This document shows, one piece after another, positions 54,401-59,499 of a stretch of 64,000 nt of DNA. The notes beneath the pieces are model-generated. The model saw only the letters and a program-made list of their open reading frames with translations, searched no databases and was not told where the DNA came from. Each line of letters begins with the position of its first letter. Position 1 is the first letter of the stretch. This DNA comes from Sipunculus nudus (lineage: Eukaryota > Annelida > Sipuncula > Golfingiida > Sipunculidae), in assembly GCA_026874595.1 (NCBI GenBank), contig CM049306.1, positions 84,286,142 through 84,350,141 of the forward strand, in the 5' to 3' direction. Made by a program: the position numbers and the translations under genes.

Positions 54401-57400
54401 GTTAGCAGGGCACAAATCGTAATTGCTGGTCCTAGAAACTTCTAAGTGAACATCCAAGGAGGTATATAAAAAATCTCCTTGGAAACCTGAATTTAGGTCA
54501 CTGTGACCTATATCCTCCGAGCTATGGGGCTTGAAAGTACCCCCCAAAATAATCAAAAATATAATACAAAACCTCCAATATCTTGATAATGAATGCATGG
54601 ATTGTCATGAATCTTGCCTTGAATGTTGACCATGACTAGTTTTGTCAGTTCCCGAAAAGTAGCGGTGCCACCTGTATTTTTTGTTATTTTAACGAATATT
54701 TTTCTTTTTTTTTTACTATAAAATGACAACAATTATGTCAGTTTCTCAGCTGTAATTACATCAAGTGTCCCAAAACCTGCTGTGTTTATTGATCACAAGT
54801 GGATGCCATATAGTAATCACCCTGTCTGTCTGTCTGTTCGTCTGTCTGTCTGTCCATCTGTCCATCCACACAAATTTGTTTCCAGAAGAAAACTACAGGT
54901 TGTATTGACACATGGATTTCAAACTTGACTTAGGTATGGCCCACCACTAAAGCAAGAACCTATATGATTTTGGGGTCACGAGGTTAAAGGTCAAGGTCAC
55001 AGGACTCACTTGTTTAAAAAGATTATGGTTGCATTTTAAGCCAAGCTTTTCATCCCAGACTTTACATTTTGCTCATTTAGCTAGCTTGCCAGTATGGGGA
55101 GAGCATAAATGAATTTGGGGTCACATGATCAAAGGTCAAGGTCACAGGGGCCATCTGTTCACAAATTAGTTTCCAGATGATAACTCCAGTTTAGTTTGAC
55201 ATATTGGTTTCAAACTTAAGTTATATATGACTCACCACTAAAGTCAAAACCGTGTTGATTTTGGGGTCCAATGGTCAAAGGTCAAGGTCACAGGACTCAT
55301 TTCTTTAAAAAGAATGCATATGCATTTGAAGCCAAACTTTTCATTGCAAACCTTCCATCTTGAAGATGTTGCTAATCTGCCAATAGGGAAAGATTCTGTT
55401 CAGTTTTTTTGGGTCATGAGGTCATAGGTCAAGGTCACAGTACCCATTTATTTAGAAAGATTGTGGATGCATTTTAAGCCAAACTTTTCATTCCAAAACT
55501 TTGATCTGGCACATTTAGCTGAGCTGCCAATAGGAGAAAAACGTGAATGATTTGGGGATCACATGGTCAAAGGTCATGGTCACAGGGGCCCTTCCATCCA
55601 CATATTTGTTTCTGGATGATAACTCCAGTTTCAATGGACATATTGGTTTCAATTTTGACTTATACATGACCCACCAATAATGTAAGAACCCTTTTGATTT
55701 TTTTGGGTCATAAGGTCAAGGTCACAGGACCCACTTCTTTAAAAAGATTGTTGATGTATTTTTTCTAAACTTTGTCCCAAACCTTCTATCTTCCAGATGT
55801 TGCTCACCTGCCAATAATGGAAGTAACTTATGGATTTTGGGGTCCAAAGGTCAAGGTCATGTGGGCGATCTATCCACATATTAGTTTCCAGATGATAACA
55901 CCAGTTTGGTTTGAAATATTGGTTTCAAACTTGACTTATATATGCCCCACCACTTAAGTAAGAACTGTTGATTCTGGGGTCATGAGATCAAAGGTCAAGG
56001 TCAGGACCCACATTTTTAGAAAGATTGTGGATGCATTTTAAGCCAAACTTTTCATCTTAATCCTTCCATCATCAATATGTGGTGCACATGCCAATAGGGG
56101 AAGTTTCCTTTTGATTTTTTTCCTTTTGATGTATTGACACATGGATTTCAAACTTGACTTAGGTATGGCCCACCACTAAAGCAAGAACCTATATGATTTT
56201 GGGGTCACGAGGTTAAAGGTCAAGGTCACAGGACTCACTTGTTTAAAAAGATTATGGTTGCATTTTAAGCCAAGCTTTTCATCCCAGACTTTACATTTTG
56301 CTCATTTAGCTAGCTTGCCAGTATGGGGAGAGCATAAATGAATTTGGGGTCACATGATCAAAGGTCAAGGTCACAGGGGCCATCTGTTCACAAATTAGTT
56401 TCCAGATGATAACTCCAGTTTAGTTTGACATATTGGTTTCAAACTTAAGTTATATATGACTCACCACTAAAGTCAAAACCGTGTTGATTTTGGGGTCCAA
56501 TGGTCAAAGGTCAAGGTCACAGGACTCATTTCTTTAAAAAGAATGCATATGCATTTGAAGCCAAACTTTTCATTGCAAACCTTCCATCTTGAAGATGTTG
56601 CTAATCTGCCAATAGGGAAAGATTCTGTTCAGTTTTTTTGGGTCATGAGGTCATAGGTCAAGGTCACAGTACCCATTTATTTAGAAAGATTGTGGATGCA
56701 TTTTAAGCCAAACTTTTCATTCCAAAACTTTGATCTGGCACATTTAGCTGAGCTGCCAATAGGAGAAAAACGTGAATGATTTGGGGATCACATGGTCAAA
56801 GGTCATGGTCACAGGGGCCCTTCCATCCACATATTTGTTTCTGGATGATAACTCCAGTTTCAATGGACATATTGGTTTCAATTTTGACTTATACATGACC
56901 CACCAATAATGTAAGAACCCTTTTGATTTTTTTGGGTCATAAGGTCAAGGTCACAGGACCCACTTCTTTAAAAAGATTGTTGATGTATTTTTTCTAAACT
57001 TTGTCCCAAACCTTCTATCTTCCAGATGTTGCTCACCTGCCAATAGTGGAAGTAACTTATGGATTTTGGGGTCCAAAGGTCAAGGTCATGTGGGCGATCT
57101 ATCCACATATTAGTTTCCAGATGATAACACCAGTTTGGTTTGAAATATTGGTTTCAAACTTGACTTATATATGGCCCACCACTTAAGTAAGAACTGTTGA
57201 TTCTGGGGTCATGAGATCAAAGGTCAAGGTCAGGACCCACATTTTTAGAAAGATTGTGGATGCATTTTAAGCCAAACTTTTCATCTTAATCCTTCCATCA
57301 TCAATATGTGGTGCACATGCCAATAGGGGAAGTTTCCTTTTGATTTTGCAGTCACAAGGTTAAGGTCACAGGGCCCATCCATTCACAAATTAGTTTATGG

Positions 57401-57809
57401 ATGATAACTCCAGTTTGGGTAGACAGGTTGGCTTCAAACTGATCACAGGACCAATATTTTGGAAAACCTCATAAACATATCCTTATAGACAAATGCAGCT
57501 GGGCATCGAGACCCATGGGTTTATAGTTGTTGTTAGTCAAGGTGCTCTTGTTCAAAATAAATACAAAAGAATTTCTCTCTAGTGAATCTGCAGAGAAGAA
57601 TGATGTCTGTGCTTGAGAGTCATTGTGACTTTCTCTTTTTGTTTGGTCTCTGTTGGTAAGTTTGTAGTTGTTAATGTATCTTTAAAAGTTCTCTACAGCT
57701 GAGCAACATGACCCATTGGTCACTTGTTTATGCTTAATGTTAATTATTATTCTTTCAGTTTACAAGATTCCACATTACATCCTTACAGTTTGAGTGAGAA
57801 TACGGAAAG
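15321..57809 (+). CDS. WNK: WNK serine/threonine kinase gene, 3' portion (14 exons, gene-level span)
   Basis: WNK kinases are cytoplasmic Cl-/osmosensing kinases that phosphorylate SPAK/OSR1 and so control cation-chloride cotransporters. The exons listed separately splice in one frame: phases 2,0,1,0,0,0,2,0,0,1,0,0,2,2. The order of parts is the WNK order: end of kinase domain, OSR1_C-like CCT1, Gln-rich linker, second CCT domain beginning ERHMPKLTIIHMETDG and continuing VVECQLDTAKHSTVTFKF, then RFxV-type motifs in a long disordered tail. The catalytic Lys of beta-2, the HRD and DFG motifs and the start codon are upstream of this window. About 1,920 codons are visible; vertebrate WNK1 has about 2,400 residues in total, so this is a long-form WNK. 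Introns run from 331 bp to over 7 kb and are filled with mobile repeats. Family identity is certain; WNK1 versus other paralogues cannot be assigned, as invertebrates usually have one WNK. Confidence 0.93.
15880..16102 (+). CDS. WNK: WNK exon B: end of kinase domain and start of CCT1 (OSR1_C-like) domain
   Basis: The acceptor is tgattccag|A and the donor is ATG|gtatgt. The first base completes Arg. The exon then reads YSVKELLQHDFFSEE, the terminal helix of the kinase lobe with its usual H-x-F-F, followed by a short acidic linker. From about residue 34 it has PDLIQLRLRVVDPKKRF and KENEAIQFYYNMQKDNPEEV, the beta strands and start of the helix of the first autoinhibitory PF2/CCT1 domain. The VAQEM end is the same as in vertebrate WNKs. 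In that family the domain binds RFx[V/I] peptides and restrains kinase activity. The phase 0 junction with exon C lies inside the domain. Confidence 0.95.
16434..17532 (+). CDS. WNK: WNK exon C: end of CCT1, then Gln/Pro-rich disordered segment
   Basis: The acceptor is ttctcacag|TTG and the donor is GCAG|gtatgt. The first 23 residues (LKSGFVGEEDAKVVVRQIRD) finish the CCT1 domain. About 30 charged, Gln-rich residues follow that could form a helix or coiled coil. The remaining roughly 300 residues are low complexity, rich in Gln, Pro, Gly and His. They include an imperfect run of QQGQP pentapeptides at about 16620-16790. The exon is 366 codons plus one base (phase 1). Antisense and shifted frames over this exon are also open, but only because of the repeated CAG/CCA-type codons. 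In vertebrate WNK1 a Gln-rich prion-like region in the same relative place is linked to condensate formation under hypertonic crowding. Confidence 0.93.
17533..20079. repeat. Intron with two diverged local duplications
   Basis: 17940-18330 and 19390-19770 are diverged copies of each other. Both carry GGGTGGGTGAAA, aactatgtattatt, cagtgattgctctaatgc and gggattggttttggagtgtctgtctgaaaatt. 19150-19370 and 19770-20010 are a second pair, with ggacacaaattccatgaatttgcttgttt and cctgtgaatttgcca. Short open frames here (19154-19363 and 19837-20037) are read from the repeat and have no protein features. Confidence 0.6.
20080..20174 (+). CDS. WNK: WNK exon D: short Gly/Ser-rich linker exon
   Basis: The acceptor is atgatttcag|TTGG and the donor is GGCATG|gtcagt. 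The donor has a C at +3, so it is weaker than most here. Entered in phase 1, it reads VGVKNGVGSSVVGQGGGAVG and SMASSTVSVEGM, 32 codons with the joined first base, and leaves in phase 0 as exon E requires. No domain is recognised. It is a flexible linker inside the disordered region between CCT1 and the second CCT domain. Skipping it would also shift the frame, because exon C ends in phase 1 and exon E starts in phase 0; this argues that it is constitutive. Confidence 0.82.
20175..21475 (+). other. Intron, low-copy; possible promoter-like patch near 20405-20505
   Basis: No gene is recognised. The patch contains two ATTGG (inverted CCAAT) boxes at 20410 and 20451, a CRE-like TGATGTCA at 20457-20464 and an AAAATATATAG at 20477. 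These are discussed as a finding. The rest is AT-rich intron. Confidence 0.3.
21476..21676 (+). CDS. WNK: WNK exon E: Gln/Pro/Ser-rich disordered segment
   Basis: The exon lies between the acceptor tcattgcag|CCC and the donor CAACAG|gtaagt, both close to consensus. It encodes 67 codons starting PNARQTLLQVSQQGAPIQTG and ending TQPTSAQQ. Composition is Gln, Pro, Ser, Ala and Thr, like exon C. It is phase 0 at both ends and could be skipped without a frameshift, so it is a candidate cassette exon. No structured domain is visible. Reading past the donor meets a stop at about 21713, which supports the splice. Confidence 0.9.
22048..24818 (+). mobile_element. Family d element, nearly full copy
   Basis: The 5' end tttttagctcagctgactataagtcatctgagc is followed by (GTCCGTCC)n. 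The 3' end is ACAGCTGAGCATTATGACCC then ATAGGTCCCTTGTT. 22048-22600 is almost identical to 28408-28960. The right half matches 4230-5420 plus 11359-11984. Confidence 0.78.
25077..26946 (+). mobile_element. Family d element, short tandem-array subtype (about 1.87 kb)
   Basis: It has tttttagctcagctgactgtaagtcatctgagc with a (GTCTGTCC)n tract on the left, and GTCAGCTGAGCGTCATGACC then CATGGGTCACTTGTT on the right. Units of about 330 bp contain acaaatcgtaac...ggaaacc.gaaatTAGGTCTCTGTTACCCATATCCTT...CTGGTGGTGCCACCTGTATTTTT. It belongs to the same subtype as 7031-11075. Confidence 0.78.
27583..27669 (+). CDS. WNK: WNK exon F: small Pro/Gln-rich cassette-type exon
   Basis: The acceptor is catttgtttcag|AAG and the donor is TCACAG|gtattt. 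It has 29 codons, reading KQGTVQAPVPLGPVQNSFQV then TNVEPAPSQ, in phase 0 at both ends. The composition continues that of exons C and E. It sits only about 130 bp after the inverted end of a hAT-like element (21953-27451), so the transposon nearly abuts its polypyrimidine tract. Symmetric phase makes optional inclusion possible. No domain is recognised. Confidence 0.85.
27774..30308 (+). mobile_element. Composite of two family d 5' ends with one 3' end
   Basis: The first 5' end is at 27774 (ttttagctcagctttgtataagtcatctgagc) and a second at 28408. Only one 3' terminus is present, AACGTCAGCTGAGCACAGTG then ACCCATAGGTCCCTTGTT, ending at 30308. The simplest reading is that one copy inserted into, or replaced the right part of, another. 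29160-29370 has an ORF with a mononucleotide C run equivalent to 1985 and 33258; it is treated as repeat, not exon. Confidence 0.65.
30597..30682 (+). CDS. WNK: WNK exon G: small Gly/Ser/Glu linker exon
   Basis: The acceptor is cttgatgtag|GGA and the donor is GACAG|gtgagg. It reads GAVSEGQSETTQGAGGVTID then ESTGGARD, plus two bases of a Ser codon completed by exon H (AG+T). The sequence stays open over its whole length and its composition fits a linker. The GACAG|gtgagg donor is strong. It immediately precedes the exon carrying the second CCT domain, 521 bp downstream. Confidence 0.85.
31204..31426 (+). CDS. WNK: WNK exon H: basic segment and first half of second CCT domain
   Basis: The acceptor is ttgtcaacag|TGAC. 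After a short linker come a strongly basic run (KAKRREKNKPKRKKTQ) and then ERHMPKLTIIHMETDGD, VVECQLDTAKHSTVTFKF and a CDDDQPQDIA helix start. This aligns with the second PF2/CCT-like domain of WNKs, where vertebrate proteins have a matching VECQL...VTFKFDLDGD pattern. The donor is taken as AATCTG|gtgaac, which is not a strong match. It is chosen because it leaves phase 0 and joins to exon I with no gap or insertion relative to the family. Reading on instead gives about 28 unrelated residues and a stop at about 31508. The basic run could act as a nuclear-localisation-like or phosphoinositide-binding patch; that is speculation. Confidence 0.92.
31734..34972 (+). mobile_element. Family d element, full copy inside the intron that splits the second CCT domain
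   Basis: It begins ttttaagctcagctgactataagtcatctgagc with GTCTGTCCGTCC and ends ATCAGCTGAGCTCCGTGACC then CATGGGTCCCTTGTT. It is the closest relative in the window of 803-3704, sharing the C-run (33258-33267), the 69-codon frame (34554-34763) and the flanks. Confidence 0.8.
34973..36128 (+). other. Low-copy intron; one short protein-like open stretch
   Basis: No mobile-repeat hallmark is seen. An open stretch without ATG runs from 35630 to a stop at 35777. It reads RVEDYLRESISDDSAKIWQA and on to YSEYSDF. I cannot assign it. It lacks a good donor, so it is not called as an exon. Confidence 0.3.
36129..36356 (+). CDS. WNK: WNK exon I: second half of second CCT domain, then Pro/Ser linker
   Basis: The acceptor is atattacattacag|ATT and the donor is GTGAAG|gtatgt. 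The first 35 residues, IEEKLLNKEHEEFFKEQVRE and the following VIQLVKENPEAA, are the C-terminal helices of the second CCT domain. They match the family positions where vertebrate WNKs have F-I-E-Q-M-K/R-D/E. Ala/Gln-rich sequence and a Pro/Ser linker ending KLECDVVK follow. It is phase 0 at both ends, but skipping it would destroy the domain. A 4.7-kb intron carrying a mobile element (31734-34972) separates the two halves of the domain. Confidence 0.92.
36357..37680 (+). other. Intron, nothing recognised
   Basis: This is AT-rich, low-copy sequence between exon I and a family d element. Short open frames such as 37416-37643 have no domain and no splice support in the WNK phase. Confidence 0.4.
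37681..41610 (+). mobile_element. Family d element interrupted by family c
   Basis: The 5' end tttttagctcagctgactgaaagtcatctgagc and its ~330-bp units run to 38710, stopping within CCACCTGTATTTTT. Matching sequence resumes at about 41435 (aaatttttacacattttttctatttgtgacacctt). The degenerate 3' end is attcagctgagcgccaccag near 41610. The interruption is 38711-41434. Confidence 0.7.
38711..41434 (+). mobile_element. Family c element containing a family b array
   Basis: The left end TAGCGAACCTGTGAGCTTAT is followed by gcgatggtgtggcgtcg and GGCGTCCG repeats. The right end is GCACAGGTTCGCATTAGGCC then TGTAGGCCTTGTTT. CGAACCTGTG on the left is inverted as CACAGGTTCG on the right. From about 39580 to 41280 it holds family b tandem units of about 280 bp with the b 3' end (CTTGTCGACTACCCATATTC), but lacks the b 5' hairpin. 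Related c starts are at 58725 and 61819. Confidence 0.68.
41611..42854 (+). other. Intron, AT-rich, nothing recognised
   Basis: No repeat-family hallmark and no splice-supported exon is seen before the acceptor at 42851-42854. A short GTGTGTGTGG is at about 42339. The frame 42634-42975 overlaps exon J in another register and is a shadow. Confidence 0.4.
42855..43272 (+). CDS. WNK: WNK exon J: acidic segment with KFTV docking-like motif
   Basis: The acceptor is ttaaaaatag|AAA and the donor is CTTCAG|gtaaat. It reads KLQYDEVQQQSIPQIDTEDE, then Ala/Gly, then APMVVQTTRKKFTVSPVVEH. The KFTV at 43011-43022 sits where WNKs carry RFx[V/I] motifs followed by a V/E-rich stretch; here Lys replaces the usual Arg. 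Further on are Ser/Arg clusters that look like kinase targets (RPRSASTSRQTS) and a helical stretch with FENLKHQLGQLTGTQAQL. An in-frame internal gtgagg at about 42963 could serve as an alternative donor, removing the KFTV motif. The exon ends in phase 1. Confidence 0.9.
43728..43876 (+). CDS. WNK: WNK exon K: disordered linker
   Basis: The acceptor is atattctcttcag|TGCC and the donor is ACTCAG|gtactt. Entered in phase 1 it reads VPATPSGLGGRQPSVGGIHE, then a Ser/Pro/Gln stretch ending TSDSPTQ, 50 codons in total, and leaves in phase 0. The content is Gly, Pro, Ser and Thr. No domain is recognised. It is joined by an 876-bp intron to the very large exon L. Confidence 0.85.
43877..44752 (+). other. 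Short intron between exons K and L, nothing recognised
   Basis: The sequence is low-copy apart from a palindromic ccatgcccatgg near 44011. It has somewhat higher GC than the repeat-filled introns. No mobile-element end is seen. Confidence 0.4.
44753..47506 (+). CDS. WNK: WNK exon L: 918-codon disordered tail with two RFx[V/I] motifs and a short coiled coil
   Basis: The acceptor is tttttcttgcag|GCT and the donor is CCAGAT|gtaagt. It is one uninterrupted frame of 918 codons. The first 290 or so residues are rich in Gln, Pro, Ser and Ala. A short amphipathic helix, MQNKLAELEQALMKLHSSH, lies at 45626-45682. A Pro/Tyr/Met/Gly-rich stretch with IFIPTVTPQQMYSVYPYHMM follows at about 45850-45910. 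After an acidic Ser-rich part come NRFSVTKIKED (RFSV at 46406-46417) and KGRFIVTSVVESKV (RFIV at 46562-46573). These are canonical SPAK/OSR1 CCT-docking motifs. Basic Ser sites such as LSRQASLEHD and RRARSNSFSKV could be kinase targets. The reverse strand also shows open frames, but they have no protein-like features. Reading past the donor stops at 47534. Confidence 0.93.
47507..48407 (+). other. Intron between exon L and a family b element, nothing recognised
   Basis: The sequence is low-copy with short repeated words such as aagact(a/g)cctgtct at about 47774-47872. The words actacctgtctattaagact and taagactgcctgtgaattaag form a small diverged tandem repeat. Confidence 0.4.
48408..50154 (+). 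mobile_element. Family b element: terminal hairpins and four 280-bp tandem units
   Basis: The 5' hairpin GTATCCGCCAAAACGAAGTT continues TTGCGGATAC, followed by a CCGCCGCCGCCGCG tract. The 3' hairpin is GTAGTCGCTTGTCGACTAC after GGCGGATAT. Units carry two GGTGGCGCCACC palindromes. The first is exact at 48726, 49006, 49286 and 49566, a spacing of exactly 280 bp. The second is at 48875, 49155, 49435 (one mismatch) and 49715 (degenerate). No coding capacity is seen. Confidence 0.82.
50228..50298 (+). CDS. WNK: Probable WNK exon M (71 bp)
   Basis: The acceptor is gattttgtag|GTG and the donor is GAGCAA|gtaagt. Entered in phase 0 it reads VTKPVDSIDVMMQMDTDYQH then LLS, and leaves in phase 2. The reading is acidic and hydrophobic-patterned, plausible for the conserved helical patch near the WNK C terminus, and the phase fits exon L. 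It lies directly after a tandem-repeat mobile element (48408-50154) and just before a long minisatellite. The exon is short, so the call rests on strong splice signals and phase rather than homology. Confidence 0.75.
50690..54130 (+). repeat. GATCCAG-rich minisatellite, about 3.4 kb
   Basis: Imperfect tandem units of roughly 30-35 bp are built from GATCCAGATAAAGGGCAGATCC and AGTAGGGCTGATCCATATAAAG. Units vary by indels, and some blocks repeat at higher order. For example 51950-52160 resembles 52890-53110, with tgaggcagataaaggacttatc and gaagataaagggggtccagataaaggttcagg. Long open frames on the minus strand (Leu/Pro/Ile-rich) are by-products of the repeat. It lies in the intron after exon M. 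Confidence 0.9.
54712..57534 (+). mobile_element. Family F6 element: AAGGTCAAGGTCAC tandem array with (CTGT)n start
   Basis: It begins before a (GTCTGTCTGTCC)n tract at 54820-54865. The body has units of about 145 bp, each with GGGGTCA..., AAAGGTCAAGGTCACAGG and TTAGTTTCCAGATGATAACTCC or AAGCCAAACTTTTCAT. The 3' end is CAGCTGGGCATCGAGACCCA then TGGGTTTATAGTTGTTGTT, which resembles the family d terminus. Two very similar 1.23-kb halves make up most of it. Confidence 0.68.
54902..57347 (+). repeat. 1.23-kb direct tandem duplication, nearly identical copies
   Basis: 54902-56130 and 56131-57347 both start GTATTGACACATGGATTTCA. By eye I found only two substitutions: AATAATGG against AATAGTGG near 55817/57046, and TATGCCCCACC against TATGGCCCACC near 55943/57172. 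Both copies end in aagtttccttttgatttt. The duplication is therefore far younger than the element it lies in, or is an assembly artefact. Confidence 0.88.
57759..57809 (+). CDS. WNK: Possible WNK exon N (51 bp, or terminal exon to the stop at 57886)
   Basis: The acceptor is attattctttcag|TTTAC. With two bases from exon M it reads N, then LQDSTLHPYSLSENTE and the first two bases of Arg at GAAAG|gtgtga. That donor is only moderate. If it is not used, the frame continues for about 25 codons, through RCDNPGLGCALLCMTLVQTM, to a TGA at 57886-57888, which would make this the last coding exon. The frame phase agrees with exon M, and the other two frames hit stops quickly. Function is not recognisable. 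The exon sits 30 bp after the 3' end of a mobile element. Confidence 0.55.
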
Positions 57810-58059
57810 GTGTGATAATCCAGGCTTGGGTTGTGCTTTACTATGCATGACCCTTGTGCAGACAATGTTATGCTTACCCATTGTGTGAAGTTAATGATGT
57901 TCTATCAGAGGAGAATAACTTGTTGTGTATTTCACTTTTAATGTTCTAATCACAGCCCATGTCATTGTTTACCTTTGAAACTATGTTTTATTCCCATTGC
58001 TAAAAAGTACATAATACTTGAACCTGAATTAACTCATCGGTGTGGTACAGGTATAATTG

Positions 58060-58724
58060 TATCCCCAGACAAATTCGGGATACTATCGTTTACCATGGTT
58101 TTGCTGGCACCGCAGAGATTTCTTTTGGACGTGATAACTCAAAAAATATTTCACAGATCTTTACCAAACTTTACATGTGCACAGATATGGGTGAGAGGAT
58201 GAAGCCTATTTAAAAAGGGGTCATGACCTTTTCTAGGAGATTGACCCTCACCTTAATAGGTCCATTTTGGGGGAAAATCACACAAATTCTTTAATATCTC
58301 AAGAAATCTTGTATGGATTTGATCCAAAAATCGAATTGACTGAATATCTTGGATAGTGTTGTCATATACTGGAAACTGGTAGCGCCATCTATTATCCTTT
58401 TCTTATTTTGGTGCCTTTAAATACCCCCATCATTGCCATTTAACAGCACTGTGACCATTATAAGTAAAAAACTAATGGATGGATTTCTTTCATATTATAC
58501 AGATACATAGTCTTGGGTTATTGGATGATGTATATTTAAATTTGGGTCATGACTTTTCTATGAGAGTGGCCTTGACCTTGAATATTGCCATTTATGGTGA
58601 AAATCATACAAAATCATAAATATCTCAAAAAGGGATGCATGGATTGGTCCAAAAATTAAATTGACTTAAGATCTTGGATAGCTTTGTCTTCTGCGGAAGA
58701 CAGGTGGCGCCACCTTCTGTCTTT
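58060..58724 (+). mobile_element. Family F1 element, second copy (left part)
   Basis: It starts tatccccagacaaattcgggatac, followed by gataactcaaaaaatatttcacagatctttaccaaactt, which matches 464-800. Two tandem units end in GGTAGCGCCATC and GGTGGCGCCACC. Family c begins directly afterwards at 58725. No F1 right end is seen in the window. Confidence 0.68.
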
Positions 58725-59499
58725 TTAGCGAACCTGTGAGCTTATGCGATGGTGCGGCGGCGTCCGTCGTACGTCGTGTGTCGTCCGTCGTCTGTACGTT
58801 AACCCATACTATCTTGAAAACAGCAAGAGGTAGCATCACGAAATTTTATGCAAAAAATTAGTCATCTAAAAAACTATATTGGATATTGCTTATTTTTTGG
58901 CTAACTGCATTTTCTTAGATTTTATAGGGAAAAAGCTAAAAAAATGTTAAAAATCTTCTTCTCCGAAACTGTTCAGCCAAATTGTCCAATATTTCACAGA
59001 AATGATTCCTGGAATAATCTTTCTCAAGTTTGTTCGAATGGTTTAAGTTTGGTGATATTTGGCCGAGTTAGAGGAAGTTGAACTTAGTCATCTGTCCATA
59101 AAAGCATACTAAAATTACAATCTCAGAAACGGCTGGAGCTATCATCACCAAATTTTATGCCAATGTTGTTCACATGAGACATGTCTGAAATTGAGGTATT
59201 GGTGGCGCCACCTGCATTGGCCTTTTTTGTACGGGGGTCATCAGTGCCAGTATCATACTGACGGCTACAAAAAACTTCTCCTCTGAAACCATATGGCCAA
59301 ATAGTTTAATATCCCACAGAAATGATCCTAGGGTAGTGCTTTCTGAAGTTTGTTCAAATGGTCTAAGTTCAGTGACTTTTGGCTGAGTTATGGGAAGCTG
59401 AATTTAGTCATGCTGTAACAGCCCATTTTAGCTCAGTGGCTACGAAGATCTTCTCCTCAAAAACCACTGGGCCAAATTCTTAAATCTCACACATAAATT
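58725..59499 (+). mobile_element. Family c element, second copy (left part)
   Basis: ttagcgaacctgtgagcttatgcgatggtgcgg, GTCGTCCGTCG and ttaacccatactatcttgaaaacagcaagag match 38711 onward closely. It is interrupted by a family b element at 59500. Related sequence resumes after 61204 (tcaagtttattcaaatggttttggttcagtgacttttggctgagtta). Confidence 0.65.

Larger units (their letters stand above)
54339..57728 (+). mobile_element. Family d element carrying a family F6 insertion
   Basis: The degenerate 5' end ttaagctcagctcactgtaagtcaactgacatatagg and the 3' end ACAGCTGAGCAACATGACCC then ATTGGTCACTTGTT bracket an unrelated array. The array starts near 54712 and ends near 57534. The 3' terminus lies only 30 bp before exon N. 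Confidence 0.65.
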
